Below are positions 10,154 through 18,767 of a DNA stretch of 64,000 bases, one piece after another (within the stretch, counting starts at the first letter, position 1; the number at the start of each line of letters is the position of its first letter). The translations under genes were made by a program, and so were the position numbers. Location of the stretch: assembly GCF_014643375.1 (NCBI RefSeq), contig NZ_BMJJ01000014.1, forward strand, positions 62,001 through 126,000. The letters are read 5' to 3'. Source of the DNA: Aureimonas glaciei (GTDB lineage: Bacteria > Pseudomonadota > Alphaproteobacteria > Rhizobiales > Rhizobiaceae). The notes below the pieces were generated by a model. It ran no database searches and was not told the DNA's origin. It was given only the letters and a program-made list of their open reading frames with translations.

Positions 10154-11176
10154 TCAGGCAGCCGGAAAGAATGTGGGATCGCGAATGGCGAGGGTACCAT
10201 GATCCAGCGGCCTGATCGCAACTTGCGGAGCCACATCGAACTCGACGGGCGCGCCGAGGCCCGTGGCCGCCAGAACGCGCCGCCCGTCGGGCCGGTCGAG
10301 GACACGAAGGATCTGCGCCGGTATGCCGCCCTCGGCCGGGGCCCATTCCAGTGATCGGGCCCGCAGATACATGACGGCCGGTCCATCCGGCATCCCCGGC
10401 GCGGCGATATCGACCGAACCGACCCTTGCATGGCCATTCCAGACCGTTGCGTCGAAGCGCATCGTGTCGCCGAGGAAATTCATGACAAAGCCCGAAACGG
10501 GGTGACGGCAGACTTCCTCGGGCGTCCCCTCCTGCACGACCTTGCCGCCGTTGAGGATGACAACCCGGTCGGCAAGGTCGAGTGCCTCTTCCTGGTCGTG
10601 GGTAACGAACAGCGTGGTGATGCCGAGTTCGTCATGAATCTCGCGCAGCCAGCGTCGGAGATCGCGTCGGACATTGGCGTCCAGCGCGCCGAACGGCTCG
10701 TCGAGAAGCAGCACCTTCGGATCGACTGCCAGGGCGCGGGCCAGGGCGACACGCTGCCGTTGCCCACCAGAGATCTGTGCCGGAAAGCGATCGCCAAGCC
10801 CCTCGAGGCGGACCAGCCGCAGCAAGTCGTCGACCCGCGTAGCAATGGCGGCACGGGGCCGTTTAACTTTCGAGACCTGCATGCCGAAGGCGATGTTCCT
10901 GCCGACGGTCATGTGCGGAAACAGGGCATAATGCTGGAAGACGAAGCCAACGCCGCGGTCGCGTACGGAAATATCCGTGGCGTCGGTGTCCCCGAAGAGA
11001 ATGCGGCCGGCATCGGGGATTTCCAGTCCGGCGACCATGCGCAGGATCGTCGTCTTGCCCGAGCCGGATGGCCCCAGCAGCGCCAGCAACTCGCCGCTCT
11101 CGATCTCCAGCGAGACGTCGCGCACGGCGCGAAACGTCTGGAAGGTCTTGACCACGTTTTCGAGGCGTATCTTCAT
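10154..11176 (-). CDS. cysA: Sulfate/thiosulfate ABC transporter ATP-binding subunit
   Basis: Cytoplasmic ATPase that powers sulfate uptake. The Walker A motif is GPSGSGKTT near residue 35, the signature is [14 protein letters not shown], and Walker B is [12 protein letters not shown] followed by the switch segment FVTHDQEEA. The C-terminal regulatory extension brings it to 340 residues, normal for CysA. Its ATG overlaps the cysW stop by four bases, which suggests translational coupling. It is the fourth gene of the leftward sbp-cysT-cysW-cysA set. Confidence 0.93.
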   Translation of the reverse strand: MKIRLENVVKTFQTFRAVRDVSLEIESGELLALLGPSGSGKTTILRMVAGLEIPDAGRILFGDTDATDISVRDRGVGFVFQHYALFPHMTVGRNIAFGMQVSKVKRPRAAIATRVDDLLRLVRLEGLGDRFPAQISGGQRQRVALARALAVDPKVLLLDEPFGALDANVRRDLRRWLREIHDELGITTLFVTHDQEEALDLADRVVILNGGKVVQEGTPEEVCRHPVSGFVMNFLGDTMRFDATVWNGHARVGSVDIAAPGMPDGPAVMYLRARSLEWAPAEGGIPAQILRVLDRPDGRRVLAATGLGAPVEFDVAPQVAIRPLDHGTLAIRDPTFFPAA

Positions 11177-12057
11177 TGCGGAGCCTCCAAGGGGGGGACG
11201 GTGGGTGCGGGTGAGGGAATCCGCCCCGCTCCCTTCTGCTCGAGCGCCACCTTAGCGACAAGCGTGACGACGGCCAGCACGGCGAGAACCGAGGCGGCCG
11301 CGAAGGCGCCCGTCGTGTTGTAGTCGTTGTACAGCAACTCGATATGCAGCGGCAGCGTATTAGTCTGGCCGCGAACATTGCCGGAGACGATCGACACCGC
11401 GCCGAACTCGCCCATGACGCGGGCATTGCACAGGATTACCCCATAGAGCAGCGCCCATTTGACGTTGGGCAGCGTCACCGACAGGAACGTGCGCCAGCCG
11501 GATGCGCCGAGCGATGTCGCGGCCTCTTCGAGATCCCGTCCCTGAGCCTGCATCAGCGGGATGAGTTCGCGGGCAACAAAGGGCGCGGTGACGAACATCG
11601 AGGCGAGCACGATGCCCGGCAGGGCGAAAAGGACCGGGATGTTGGCAGACTGCAGCGCCTGGCCGAACAGGCCCTGAAGCCCGTAGACGAAGAGATAGGC
11701 AACACCCGCGACGACGGGCGAGATCGAGAAGGGGATCTCGATGATTACCAGCAGCAGGCGCCGTCCGGGGAATTCGAACTTTGTGATCGACCAGGCGGCG
11801 GCGATGCCGAAGGCGGTGTTGACTGGCACGGCGATCAGCGCTGCAAGGACGGTCAGCCCGATCGCATGAACGGTGTCGGGGTGCGCCAGGGTGCGGGCGA
11901 AGGCGTCGAAGCCCATCGAGAAGGCGCGGACGCCGATCACCGCCAGCGGCGCGATGACCAGAACGGCACCGAGTAACAGGACGATCGCGATCAGGATGCA
12001 GCGAAAGACCGGGTGGTCGCCGACCCTCGGTGGGCGCATTGGGCGGGAGATCACCAT
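11173..12057 (-). CDS. cysW: Sulfate ABC transporter permease CysW
   Basis: Integral membrane subunit with six predicted helices. The EAA loop is visible as [23 protein letters not shown], which docks on CysA. The conserved [13 protein letters not shown] and [13 protein letters not shown] segments are typical of CysW. I prefer the ATG at 12057, just after the cysT stop at 12062, over the upstream in-frame ATG that would overlap cysT. Together with CysT it forms the channel for sulfate or thiosulfate. Confidence 0.92.
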   Translation of the reverse strand: MVISRPMRPPRVGDHPVFRCILIAIVLLLGAVLVIAPLAVIGVRAFSMGFDAFARTLAHPDTVHAIGLTVLAALIAVPVNTAFGIAAAWSITKFEFPGRRLLLVIIEIPFSISPVVAGVAYLFVYGLQGLFGQALQSANIPVLFALPGIVLASMFVTAPFVARELIPLMQAQGRDLEEAATSLGASGWRTFLSVTLPNVKWALLYGVILCNARVMGEFGAVSIVSGNVRGQTNTLPLHIELLYNDYNTTGAFAAASVLAVLAVVTLVAKVALEQKGAGRIPSPAPTVPPLEAPQ

Positions 12058-12061
12058 GCCG

Positions 12062-12883
12062 TCAGCCCTTCTGCGTATAGCGCAGGCCATAGGCCTGCAG
12101 AATGTTGGTGACTGCCAGCATGACGAAGGCAGTGATCAACAGGACCGAGGCGATGGCCGCCGCCGCCTGGTAGTCGTATTCCTCCAGCCGAATATAGGTG
12201 AGGAGCGCGGTGATCTCGGTCTGGTTGGGCAGATTGCCGGCGATGAAGATGATCGCCCCGAATTCGCCCAGGCTGCGGGCGAAGGACAGCGACACGCCGG
12301 CCAGGAGCGCCGGCCCGAGCAATGGCAAGATCACCCTGAAGAAGATCGAGAGATCGCTGGCCCCGAGCGACTGCGCCCCTTCCTCCAACGCGGGGTCCAG
12401 GTCCTCCAGCACCGGCTGGACGGTTCGCACGATGAAGGGCAAGCTGGTGAAGGCCATGGCGACCATGATTCCAAGCGGCGTGTAGGCCACCTGGATGCCG
12501 ATACCCGCCAGCGCGCTGCCGAACCAGCCATTCGCCGCGAACAGCGAGGTCAGCGCTATTCCGGCAACGGCGGTGGGAAGGGCAAAGGGCAGGTCGACGA
12601 TCGCATCGACCAGCCGCCGACCCGGAAACCGGTAGCGCACCAGCACCCAGGCGAGCGCGAAGCCGAAGAACAGGTTGAACAGGGTGGCGCCCAGTGCCGA
12701 CAGCCCGGTGACCCGGTAGCTGGCGATGGCGCGGGGCGACGACACGATCTCCCAGTAGGCGACCGGGCCGAGACTAGCCGCCTTGTAGACCAGCGCGCAG
12801 ATCGGGAGGAGTATGATCAGGCCTACGTAAGACAGGGTCAGCCCGAGCGACAGCGGAAGGCCTGGCAGCACACGTCGTCGCAA
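12062..12883 (-). CDS. cysT: Sulfate ABC transporter permease CysT (CysU)
   Basis: Integral membrane partner of CysW, 273 residues with about six helices. The EAA loop reads EEGAQSLGASDLSIFFRVILPLL. SFARSLGEFGAIIFIAGN and ALLTYIRLEEYDYQAA match the CysT family. It is second in the operon; 181 bases separate it from sbp, with no other gene between. Confidence 0.92.
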   Translation of the reverse strand: MRRRVLPGLPLSLGLTLSYVGLIILLPICALVYKAASLGPVAYWEIVSSPRAIASYRVTGLSALGATLFNLFFGFALAWVLVRYRFPGRRLVDAIVDLPFALPTAVAGIALTSLFAANGWFGSALAGIGIQVAYTPLGIMVAMAFTSLPFIVRTVQPVLEDLDPALEEGAQSLGASDLSIFFRVILPLLGPALLAGVSLSFARSLGEFGAIIFIAGNLPNQTEITALLTYIRLEEYDYQAAAAIASVLLITAFVMLAVTNILQAYGLRYTQKG

Positions 12884-13064
12884 TGCAGGATCCTCGCGTG
12901 GTGGGAAAGTCAGGTACCGGGTCTAGGATACTGGGCGACAGAAAGCGAGACACCGCGGAACAGGTTTGCCAGCGGCGCATCAGCGGCCGTGGGGAAGACA
13001 GTTCGCGCCGCTTGTCGACGCGTCCTGACGGGGCGTTATCCGTGGCAAGCCGGAGCCGGCAGGG

Positions 13065-14063
13065 TCAGCGGTTGCCGTAGATCTGGTCGACCATAGCACC
13101 GGCGGCAAAATGGTCCGCACTGGCCTTCTTCCAGCCGCCGAAGATGTCCTCTACCGTCACCAGCCGCACCTTCGGGAACTGATCCGCGAATTCGGCAGCG
13201 ACGCTCTCGTCTATTACCCGGTTACCATGGTCGGCACTGATCTTCTGCCCCTCCGGTGTGTAGAGGAAGTCGAGATAGGCCTTTGCGACGCTGCGCGATC
13301 CGCGCTCATCGACCACCTTGTCGATGATCGCCACCGGAAATTCAGCCAGAAGACTCATCGACGGAATGACAATGTTGAACTTGTCCTCGCCGAACTCCTT
13401 GGCGATGCCCTTCGTCTCCGATTCGAAAGTGACGAGGACGTCGCCGATCTGGCGCTCGACGAAAGTGGTCGTGGCGGCCCGGCCGCCGGTGTCGAAGACG
13501 GGCACATTGTCGAAGAGCTTGGCGACGAACGCCTTCACCTTCGTCTCATCGCCCTTGAAGGCTTCGCGTGCATAGGCCGTCGCGGCCAGATAGGTATAGC
13601 GCGCATTACCGGAGGTCTTCGGGTTGGGAAAAACGACCTTCACGTCCTCACGCACCAGATCCGACCAGTCCTTGATGGCCTTGGGGTTGCCTTCCCGCAC
13701 GAGGAAAGCGGGAAACGAAAAGAAGGGCGATGCAGCATTGGGAAACTCCGTCTGCCAATCGCCGGAGACGAACCCGCCATCGACAAGGGCGGAAACGTCG
13801 GTCACCTGGTTGAAGGTCACGACATCCGCCTGCAGGCCCTCCATGATCGCACGTGCCTGCTTCGACGACCCCGCATGCGACTGGTCGATGCTGACGGCTT
13901 GCCCGGTCTCGGCTGTATACCGCAGCACGAACGCCCTATCGATGTCGGCGAAAAGCTCACGTGCCACGTCGTAGGAGGCGTTCAGCAGCTTGTCCGGAGT
14001 CTGTGCCGCTGCAGGCAAAGAGAGCATGGCGATAGCGGCGCCGACGAGGAGGAGGCGTTTCAC
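13065..14063 (-). CDS. sbp: Periplasmic sulfate-binding protein
   Basis: Solute-binding component of the sulfate transporter, 332 residues. The signal peptide ends at SLPAAAQ near residue 21. LLNASYDVARELF and QSHAGSSKQARAIMEGLQADVVTFNQ are the conserved sulfate-binding segments, and FPNPKTSGNARYTYLAA is the family hallmark. It opens the leftward cys operon. The upstream gap (14064-14842) contains its promoter region and a transposon remnant. Confidence 0.93.
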   Translation of the reverse strand: MKRLLLVGAAIAMLSLPAAAQTPDKLLNASYDVARELFADIDRAFVLRYTAETGQAVSIDQSHAGSSKQARAIMEGLQADVVTFNQVTDVSALVDGGFVSGDWQTEFPNAASPFFSFPAFLVREGNPKAIKDWSDLVREDVKVVFPNPKTSGNARYTYLAATAYAREAFKGDETKVKAFVAKLFDNVPVFDTGGRAATTTFVERQIGDVLVTFESETKGIAKEFGEDKFNIVIPSMSLLAEFPVAIIDKVVDERGSRSVAKAYLDFLYTPEGQKISADHGNRVIDESVAAEFADQFPKVRLVTVEDIFGGWKKASADHFAAGAMVDQIYGNR

Positions 14064-14339
14064 GGGAATTCCTTCAGAGAGGTGACGTATTGCAAGCTAC
14101 CGACAGGCACCATCGGCACCCAGGCATGAATGCCCCTTTTCCCTGCATTCTTTGAAAAACCAATGCTAAACTTGGCGCCTTATCAGCAATGACTTGGAAT
14201 TCCGCGCCACAAGGCGTGAAAGGCGAGAGCACATGCAGACCAGTGTCGGATCAAAACGAGGCTGCGTCTCCGAGAGAGGCACGACACAGGAAAGAAACGA
14301 TCGGGCCCTTTCCTGTGCCGAGGGCATTTCAGGTTCGGT

Positions 14340-14495
14340 GATCTTGCCGGTCCAGGAACCAAAAGTTCCGGTCGCGGCCTGGTTTTGCTCCGCCCTGGCG
14401 GCAACGCGCCGTGACCCGGCGGATGCGCGGTCGCCATTCATCATCAAGAGATCGACATGGTGAGTCAGCCGATCGAGCACGTCACCACCATGGTC
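14340..14495 (-). pseudogene. Possible IS21 IstB remnant
   Basis: Read leftward, VLDRLTHHVDLLMMNGD resembles the C-terminal end of IstB helper ATPases of IS21 elements (usual form LLDRLTHH...NG). Nothing of the ATPase core is present. The rest of the 14064-14842 gap, apart from the sbp promoter area, shows nothing I can name. The match is short, so confidence is limited. Confidence 0.4.
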
Positions 14496-14842
14496 AACGC
14501 ATCGCTCTCACGCAAATCGAAAGATGCATGTTGCTCATCAATCATCCGCTTTACCAGCGGGCCAAAATCATATAGTCAGATATGTATGTTCTCTACATTC
14601 GGGAACTGACCGAAAGGTCGCGGCGCAGTGCGCTCCCAACGGCTGCGCCGCTCTTCTTTCCAAATAAGTCTGCGCATTCCGACGAGTGCCCGCCAACATG
14701 GAAGTGGCTCGGTATATCTGCACAGCGGGTTGAGTGGGTTGTCTTCCTGAAGACGGCCAGGACCGTCGTGACCAGGAGAGGATGACCAAGAGACCCAGGC
14801 GCAATCACAGCCGGGCCGCCCGGGTCACCGCCCGTGACAGGA

Positions 14843-15091
14843 TCAACGAGCCCGAAGATGCAATCGTCGTCGCGGCGCGGGAAACCCGAGCCAGCGGCGC
14901 CACAGCAACGACAGGCAGTTCATCCTTACCCGCCGCCCTTTTTTTGACCCAATCGGCTTGTCGTGCTCGTCGAGCAGCGGAACACCAAATGAAAGGAGGA
15001 TTTCGTTCAGCTCGTCCTGGTTTTCGCGGATCATCTCATTCAGCGTCCGCTTCCACTCCTGGTCGGAGACGCGGACGCCCATCGTGATGCG
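14843..15091 (-). pseudogene. xoxJ: xoxJ C-terminal fragment
   Basis: Continues the XoxJ protein on the far side of the insertion: after the duplicated codons for RIT it reads MGVRVSDQEWKRTLNEMIRE and then NQDELNEILLSFGVPLLDE, the expected C-terminal helices of the periplasmic binding-protein fold. The open frame runs to a stop at 14843, past the usual family end, so the last 25 or so residues may not be native. It joins in sense to the fragment at 17044-17746 once the insertion and one copy of the 8-base duplication are removed. Confidence 0.85.
15084..15091. repeat. Target-site duplication, left copy
   Basis: GTGATGCG immediately outside the left inverted repeat; an identical copy lies at 17044-17051. 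Removing the insertion and one copy restores the xoxJ frame locally. Confidence 0.9.
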
Positions 15092-15116
15092 GGTTCTGTT
15101 GCACAGGAGGTTGCTG
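15092..15116 (+). repeat. Left terminal inverted repeat
   Basis: Begins GGTTCTGTTGCACAGG. It matches the reverse complement of 17019-17043 at 22 of 25 positions, differing at position 5 and at positions 15-16. Confidence 0.88.
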
Positions 15117-15188
15117 ACCGAAAACGCTATCATGGTTAATTTCCTCTAAACCATCTCCACCGGTATCGATTGTTCGCCCTTCGTTCGT

Positions 15189-16904
15189 GTGGTAGTCGAT
15201 TCTTCAATGAAATCTCTAACCCGCACTTTCCATGAACGAATTGATTCTCACCCCGCCATGGCGGAGATGGGGATCCTGTGGGCCGCCGCGCAGCACTTCC
15301 TCTACAGTCAGTTCCTGTCTGGTTGCGAATGGGCAGGTGATATTGCGATCAAGCACTACGCCGACTACGGCCTTTCGGCCAAACAGTGGGAACACTGCTG
15401 GCGCGATCTCATGGGTAGGGTCGCGTCGCAGCGCGAGTGCGATAAGCTCAACACTGAGAACCTGCAGAAGCGTGTGACCAGCAAGCGCAAGGCGATTCTT
15501 GCCTCGGAAAAACGCCTCGTGAAGGCCGACAAGTTCATGTTGGCGCAGGAGGAGCTTCAGGCGAAGACGGATCTCGCGATCGCAGCGGGCAAGAAGCCGC
15601 CGAAGAAGCAGTTCGACTCGGTCATGTACGAGAGGTCGGCGAGGATCTTCGCCAACACTCCTTTCTACCTGCACAAACACAAGCGCAAGCTGGATGCGCT
15701 TGTGTTTGTGCTCGAAGCCTCGAGGCTTCCTCGCACCTTGTGCTTCGGCGGCAGGAAGCTGCTGAACGAGCAGCACCATCTCGAGGAGAATGGTCACAAG
15801 GATCATGCGGAATGGAAGGAAAAATGGATCGATGCACGAAACGGCCAGTTTTTCATTGAAGGCGACGCTGCCTATGCATCCGGGAATCAGTTCGTTCGAC
15901 TGACCCAAGGCGAAGACGGTACGTTCAATGTCGAAATTCGTCTCCCGGAAAGGCTTCAGCACCTCGCCGAGACGCATGGGAAGTCGGGCGGGACGATCCA
16001 ACACGCCATCCATTTTCAGGGATTGAAGTTCGAGCACGGTGCCGACGAGATTCGTCGTGCCTTGCACTGGAAGCTGCCGATCTCCTGGCGCCTGATGCGC
16101 GATGGCGATTCATGGCGGATCTTCGCCATGATCACCCGGGAATATGCCGAGCAGGAGAAGTTCGGCGGATACCGATACAGTAGCGGCGCTGTGGGCGTCG
16201 ATGTGAACGTCGGCCATGTCTCAGTCACGCATGTCGATCGCCATGGCAATCCTGTCGAGACGTGGAACATCCCGCTCAACTGCTACGGCAAGACCCAGGC
16301 TCAGCGTGAAGACGCCGTCCGCAAGGCAGCCTTCGCCGTCGTGATGATCGCCGTCAGGCTGGATCTTCCGATCGTCTCCGAGTTGCTGGACTTCAAGGAC
16401 AAGAAAGCGCAGCTCAGGGATAGCCATGGGCCGAGATACGCCCGTGTGCTTTCCTCCTTTGCCTATTCGGCGTTCGACGCGGCGCTTTCCAGCGCCTGCG
16501 TCCGCCATTCCATCCATCTGCGCCGGGTGAATCCGGCTTATACGTCGGTGATCGGCGACATCAGCTACGCGAGGCGTTATGGATATTCCGTGCACGCTGC
16601 CGCCGGCTGTGTCATCGCTCGACGTGCCATGCGTTTTTCGGAGCGGCTTCCGTCCCAGGTGCGTCTGTACCGACCAAGGCATGCCGACCAGGTCACCCTG
16701 GACCATCACGAGTGGAATGGTCCAACCCCTCGCAAGGGGTCGACGCAAGTCGGGCATGTGTGGTCGGCGTGGAGGATCGTCGCGAGGAAGAGAAGGGCGG
16801 TCCTTGCAGGACCTTCCGGGCCGTTGCCGAAAGGCGTACGACCCTTCGATAGCACCTTGGGGAGTCCAACCCCCTCGGCAAAGGCGCGGAGAGGTGGAGG
16901 GTAA
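15189..16904 (+). CDS. TnpB-like protein (RuvC-fold, IS605 OrfB-related)
   Basis: A relative of the RNA-guided nuclease TnpB. An N-terminal helical part with a basic region leads to a RuvC-like core. The first acidic motif is GVDVNVGHVSVTHVD (Asp338) and the second is VSELLDFKDKK (Glu398). The last motif, NPAYTSVIGDISYARRYG then SVHAAAGCVIARR (467-479), lacks the CxxC zinc-finger pairs of classical TnpB and has Ser where the third catalytic Asp (DxNAA) is expected. The protein-like part ends near 16690; the last 70 codons run through hairpin-rich DNA and may be non-native. The GTG at 15189 opens the frame; the ATG at 15207 is an alternative. It is the only gene in the element. Confidence 0.82.
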   Translation: MVVDSSMKSLTRTFHERIDSHPAMAEMGILWAAAQHFLYSQFLSGCEWAGDIAIKHYADYGLSAKQWEHCWRDLMGRVASQRECDKLNTENLQKRVTSKRKAILASEKRLVKADKFMLAQEELQAKTDLAIAAGKKPPKKQFDSVMYERSARIFANTPFYLHKHKRKLDALVFVLEASRLPRTLCFGGRKLLNEQHHLEENGHKDHAEWKEKWIDARNGQFFIEGDAAYASGNQFVRLTQGEDGTFNVEIRLPERLQHLAETHGKSGGTIQHAIHFQGLKFEHGADEIRRALHWKLPISWRLMRDGDSWRIFAMITREYAEQEKFGGYRYSSGAVGVDVNVGHVSVTHVDRHGNPVETWNIPLNCYGKTQAQREDAVRKAAFAVVMIAVRLDLPIVSELLDFKDKKAQLRDSHGPRYARVLSSFAYSAFDAALSSACVRHSIHLRRVNPAYTSVIGDISYARRYGYSVHAAAGCVIARRAMRFSERLPSQVRLYRPRHADQVTLDHHEWNGPTPRKGSTQVGHVWSAWRIVARKRRAVLAGPSGPLPKGVRPFDSTLGSPTPSAKARRGGG

Positions 16905-17043
16905 CCTCCGTCCGGTGTGGAGGTGGGATTCCTCCTAAGCGTCCGACTGGCCGTAAGGCCAGGAAGGCGTCCCAGCAGGTCCCGCGGTTTGGACCTGCGA
17001 ACCAGGTAGCAGGCTACCCAGCAACCTTGTGTGCAACATAACC
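16850..17043 (+). ncRNA. Candidate guide-scaffold (omega-like) RNA at the element's right end
   Basis: Five hairpins follow one another with hardly any spacing: GGAGG-GTAA-CCTCC (16896-16909), GGAGG-N7-CCTCC (16919-16935), CTGGCC-GTAA-GGCCAG (16947-16962), CAGGTCC-N8-GGACCTG (16976-16997) and GGTAGC-AG-GCTACC (17005-17018). Two carry GTAA tetraloops of the GNRA type. The series ends at the right inverted repeat. In TnpB systems the scaffold RNA is encoded over the 3' end of tnpB and the right element end, with the guide just outside. Here the guide would begin at 17044 inside xoxJ. The structure is seen; the function is inference. Confidence 0.6.
17019..17043 (-). repeat. Right terminal inverted repeat
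   Basis: Its reverse complement begins GGTTATGTTGCACACA and pairs with the left end at 15092-15116 (22 of 25 positions). Confidence 0.88.
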
Positions 17044-17051
17044 GTGATGCG
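17044..17051. repeat. Target-site duplication, right copy
   Basis: GTGATGCG immediately outside the right inverted repeat, identical to 15084-15091. Confidence 0.9.
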
Positions 17052-17746
17052 AAAGGCCATGGACGGACCCTTCGTCTCCTTCACGAGCGGCGTCACGACA
17101 TAGTCCTTCTTGGACTCGCGGGCGTAGTAGCCGGCCTGCGGCCCCCAGAGGATCGCTGCGTCGATTTCGCCCTTGCCAAGATCGTCGATCATCTTCTGCG
17201 CCGAATCGTCGTAGCGCGTGTCAACCATCAGCTGATAGCCCGCGCTTTGCCGATCAGCCCGGCGCGGGCCATGTATGTCCCGGGCGGTGTGCCGGCAACG
17301 ACGCCAGTCACCTTGTCCTTGAGAAGCGGATCCTCGATCGTGGTGACGCCGGCAAGGGGACCGTCCTTCGGCACGACCAGCGAATAGGCCGTGCGGTAGT
17401 ACCCATTGGTGTTCTGGACGAGGTCGTCGCCTTGCGGATAACTCATGATGATGTCGCAGGCACTGGCGCCGAGCGTCATCCGCACGAAGCCGGTAGCCTG
17501 CGGAAAGAAGCTATAGCTGACCGATTTTCGCCCGAGCTTTGCCGCGACGAAATCGGCGAGGGCATTCTCGAAGCCCGCGCCCTTGTCGTTGGAGAAGGGC
17601 AGGTTGCTGGGATCGGCGCAGACGCGCACAACATTGGGATCGACCAGCTCGATCGAACCGCCGAATTCGCGGTCCTGCGCGTGCGCGGTGCCGGCAAATG
17701 AAAGAACGGCAGCGACAAGACGGAGGCTGATGCGAAACCCGTTCAT
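17044..17746 (-). pseudogene. xoxJ: xoxJ N-terminal part, with a 1-base deletion and then the insertion
   Basis: XoxJ is a periplasmic binding-protein-like partner encoded with XoxF and XoxG, thought to help activate the dehydrogenase. The start at 17746 gives a signal peptide ending at AGTAHAQ, then IELVDPNVVRVCADPSNLPF and NDKGAGFENALADFVAAKLG, hallmarks of the quinoprotein-associated binding proteins. The first frame stops at 17228 after LIGKARAIS; MVDTRYDDSAQKMIDDLGKG continues in the next frame, so one G is missing near 17240. The gene is then cut by the insertion at 17043. It follows xoxG by four bases. As written it cannot give a full protein. Confidence 0.88.
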
Positions 17747-17750
17747 CGCC

Positions 17751-18452
17751 TTAGAACCCCAGGCAGGAATTTTCTGCCGCCTGCGCTTCCTTATTGATAC
17801 CCGGCTTCTTCGGCTCGCCCCTCGGAATGGCGCCGTCGGTCCGACCGCGCAGGTAGACGTATATACTGTCGAGGAAGCACATCACGTTCACGTCCTCGCC
17901 CCAGGCGGGCATGATCGAATTGACGGGGTGCCACTTGTTCTGCTGACCGTTCACCACGATCCCGGTGAAGTCGTAATAGTTGAGATGCTGCAGCTGCTCG
18001 GTGAGATTGGGCGCGAAGGACGAACCCAGACCATCCGGGCCGTGGCACTGGAAGCAGTTGGCTGAATACTTCTTGTAGCCGCGCCAGGTGTAGTAGTCGA
18101 ACGTGCCGTCGTCGTTCTTGTGGTAAATTGGATTGCCGTCGGCATCGACGAATTTGCCGACTTCGCCAGGCGTTGCTTCAGTGCCGTTCGCCTTGGAATC
18201 GGCCGACATCGCGCCGACTGCGGCAGGTGCTGCGGCATCGGCCTTTGCAGGGGCGACAGCCGGCGCGGCGCCCGCTGCGGGAACCGCCGGTGCTGCCGCG
18301 GGAGCTGCTGTCGCAGGCGTGGCGGCGGGTGCAGCGGTTGGTACGGTCGCCTCGCTACCTGTCGGCACGATCTGCGCGGGGTTCTGCGCCAAAGCGAGAG
18401 ACGTCGCCGCCACCAGGGCGGTACCTGCAACACCGAAGAGAATGCGGGTCAT
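17751..18452 (-). CDS. xoxG: c-type cytochrome XoxG (electron acceptor of XoxF)
   Basis: Periplasmic cytochrome that accepts electrons from the lanthanide methanol dehydrogenase. A signal peptide ends at ALAQ (residue 23). A long Ala/Pro-rich linker (about residues 30-80) leads to the heme domain with CFQCH at 133-137 and PAWGEDVNVMCFLDSIYVYL near 190, where SIMPAW provides the likely methionine ligand. The Ala/Pro stretch is longer than in many relatives. It lies between xoxF and xoxJ on the same strand. Confidence 0.85.
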   Translation of the reverse strand: MTRILFGVAGTALVAATSLALAQNPAQIVPTGSEATVPTAAPAATPATAAPAAAPAVPAAGAAPAVAPAKADAAAPAAVGAMSADSKANGTEATPGEVGKFVDADGNPIYHKNDDGTFDYYTWRGYKKYSANCFQCHGPDGLGSSFAPNLTEQLQHLNYYDFTGIVVNGQQNKWHPVNSIMPAWGEDVNVMCFLDSIYVYLRGRTDGAIPRGEPKKPGINKEAQAAENSCLGF

Positions 18453-18726
18453 CGAAACCTCATGAATAACCGGAGCCTTATCGACCAGCCCGATCGATGC
18501 TGAAAATTACGAGAAGCACAACATCTACAACGTGCCGTTATGTGACGGGTGCGCAAATTTAAAGACTAATCCGCCGATCCTACTATACACACGGCGATGT
18601 GCGAACATTAGCCACCGACGCTGGCAAAGCTGCAGGCCAGCGGCGGTCACAGGCCTCGGTTCAGCAGCTCTAGAAAACCAAAACCCGGCGATCAGCCACG
18701 GCCGCTCGTCGGGTTCGGTGGCAAGT

Positions 18727-18752
18727 GACCTCGCCGCCGGAGCGGCGAGGTC
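18727..18752 (-). terminator. Hairpin between xoxF and xoxG
   Basis: GACCTCGCCG pairs perfectly with CGGCGAGGTC about 15 bases past the xoxF stop. No T-run follows, so it may lower rather than end transcription into xoxG. The remaining part of the 18453-18767 gap shows no gene. Confidence 0.6.
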
Positions 18753-18767
18753 GAGAGTTGATCGCGA

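Larger units (their letters stand above)
15092..17043 (+). mobile_element. 1,952-bp TnpB-carrying insertion with IS6-like ends
   Basis: The element interrupts xoxJ. Its ends are imperfect inverted repeats of 25 bases (15092-15116 and 17019-17043) that agree at 22 positions and begin GGTTCTGTTGCACA and GGTTATGTTGCACA. An exact 8-base target duplication, GTGATGCG, flanks it. Ends beginning GGTTCTGTTGCA and 8-base duplications are known features of the IS6/IS26 family. However, the only gene inside is a TnpB-like RNA-guided nuclease relative; no DDE or Y1 transposase is present. Classical IS200/IS605 elements have neither inverted repeats nor target duplications. The likely reading is a non-autonomous element moved in trans by an IS6-type transposase. 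Confidence 0.85.

Noticed and set aside
11873-13096. Long rightward open frame opposite cysT and cysW
   Set aside because: Gln/Arg-rich shadow of two permease genes.
15092-17043. Classical IS200/IS605 element
   Set aside because: There is no Y1 transposase, and inverted repeats plus an 8-base duplication contradict that mechanism.
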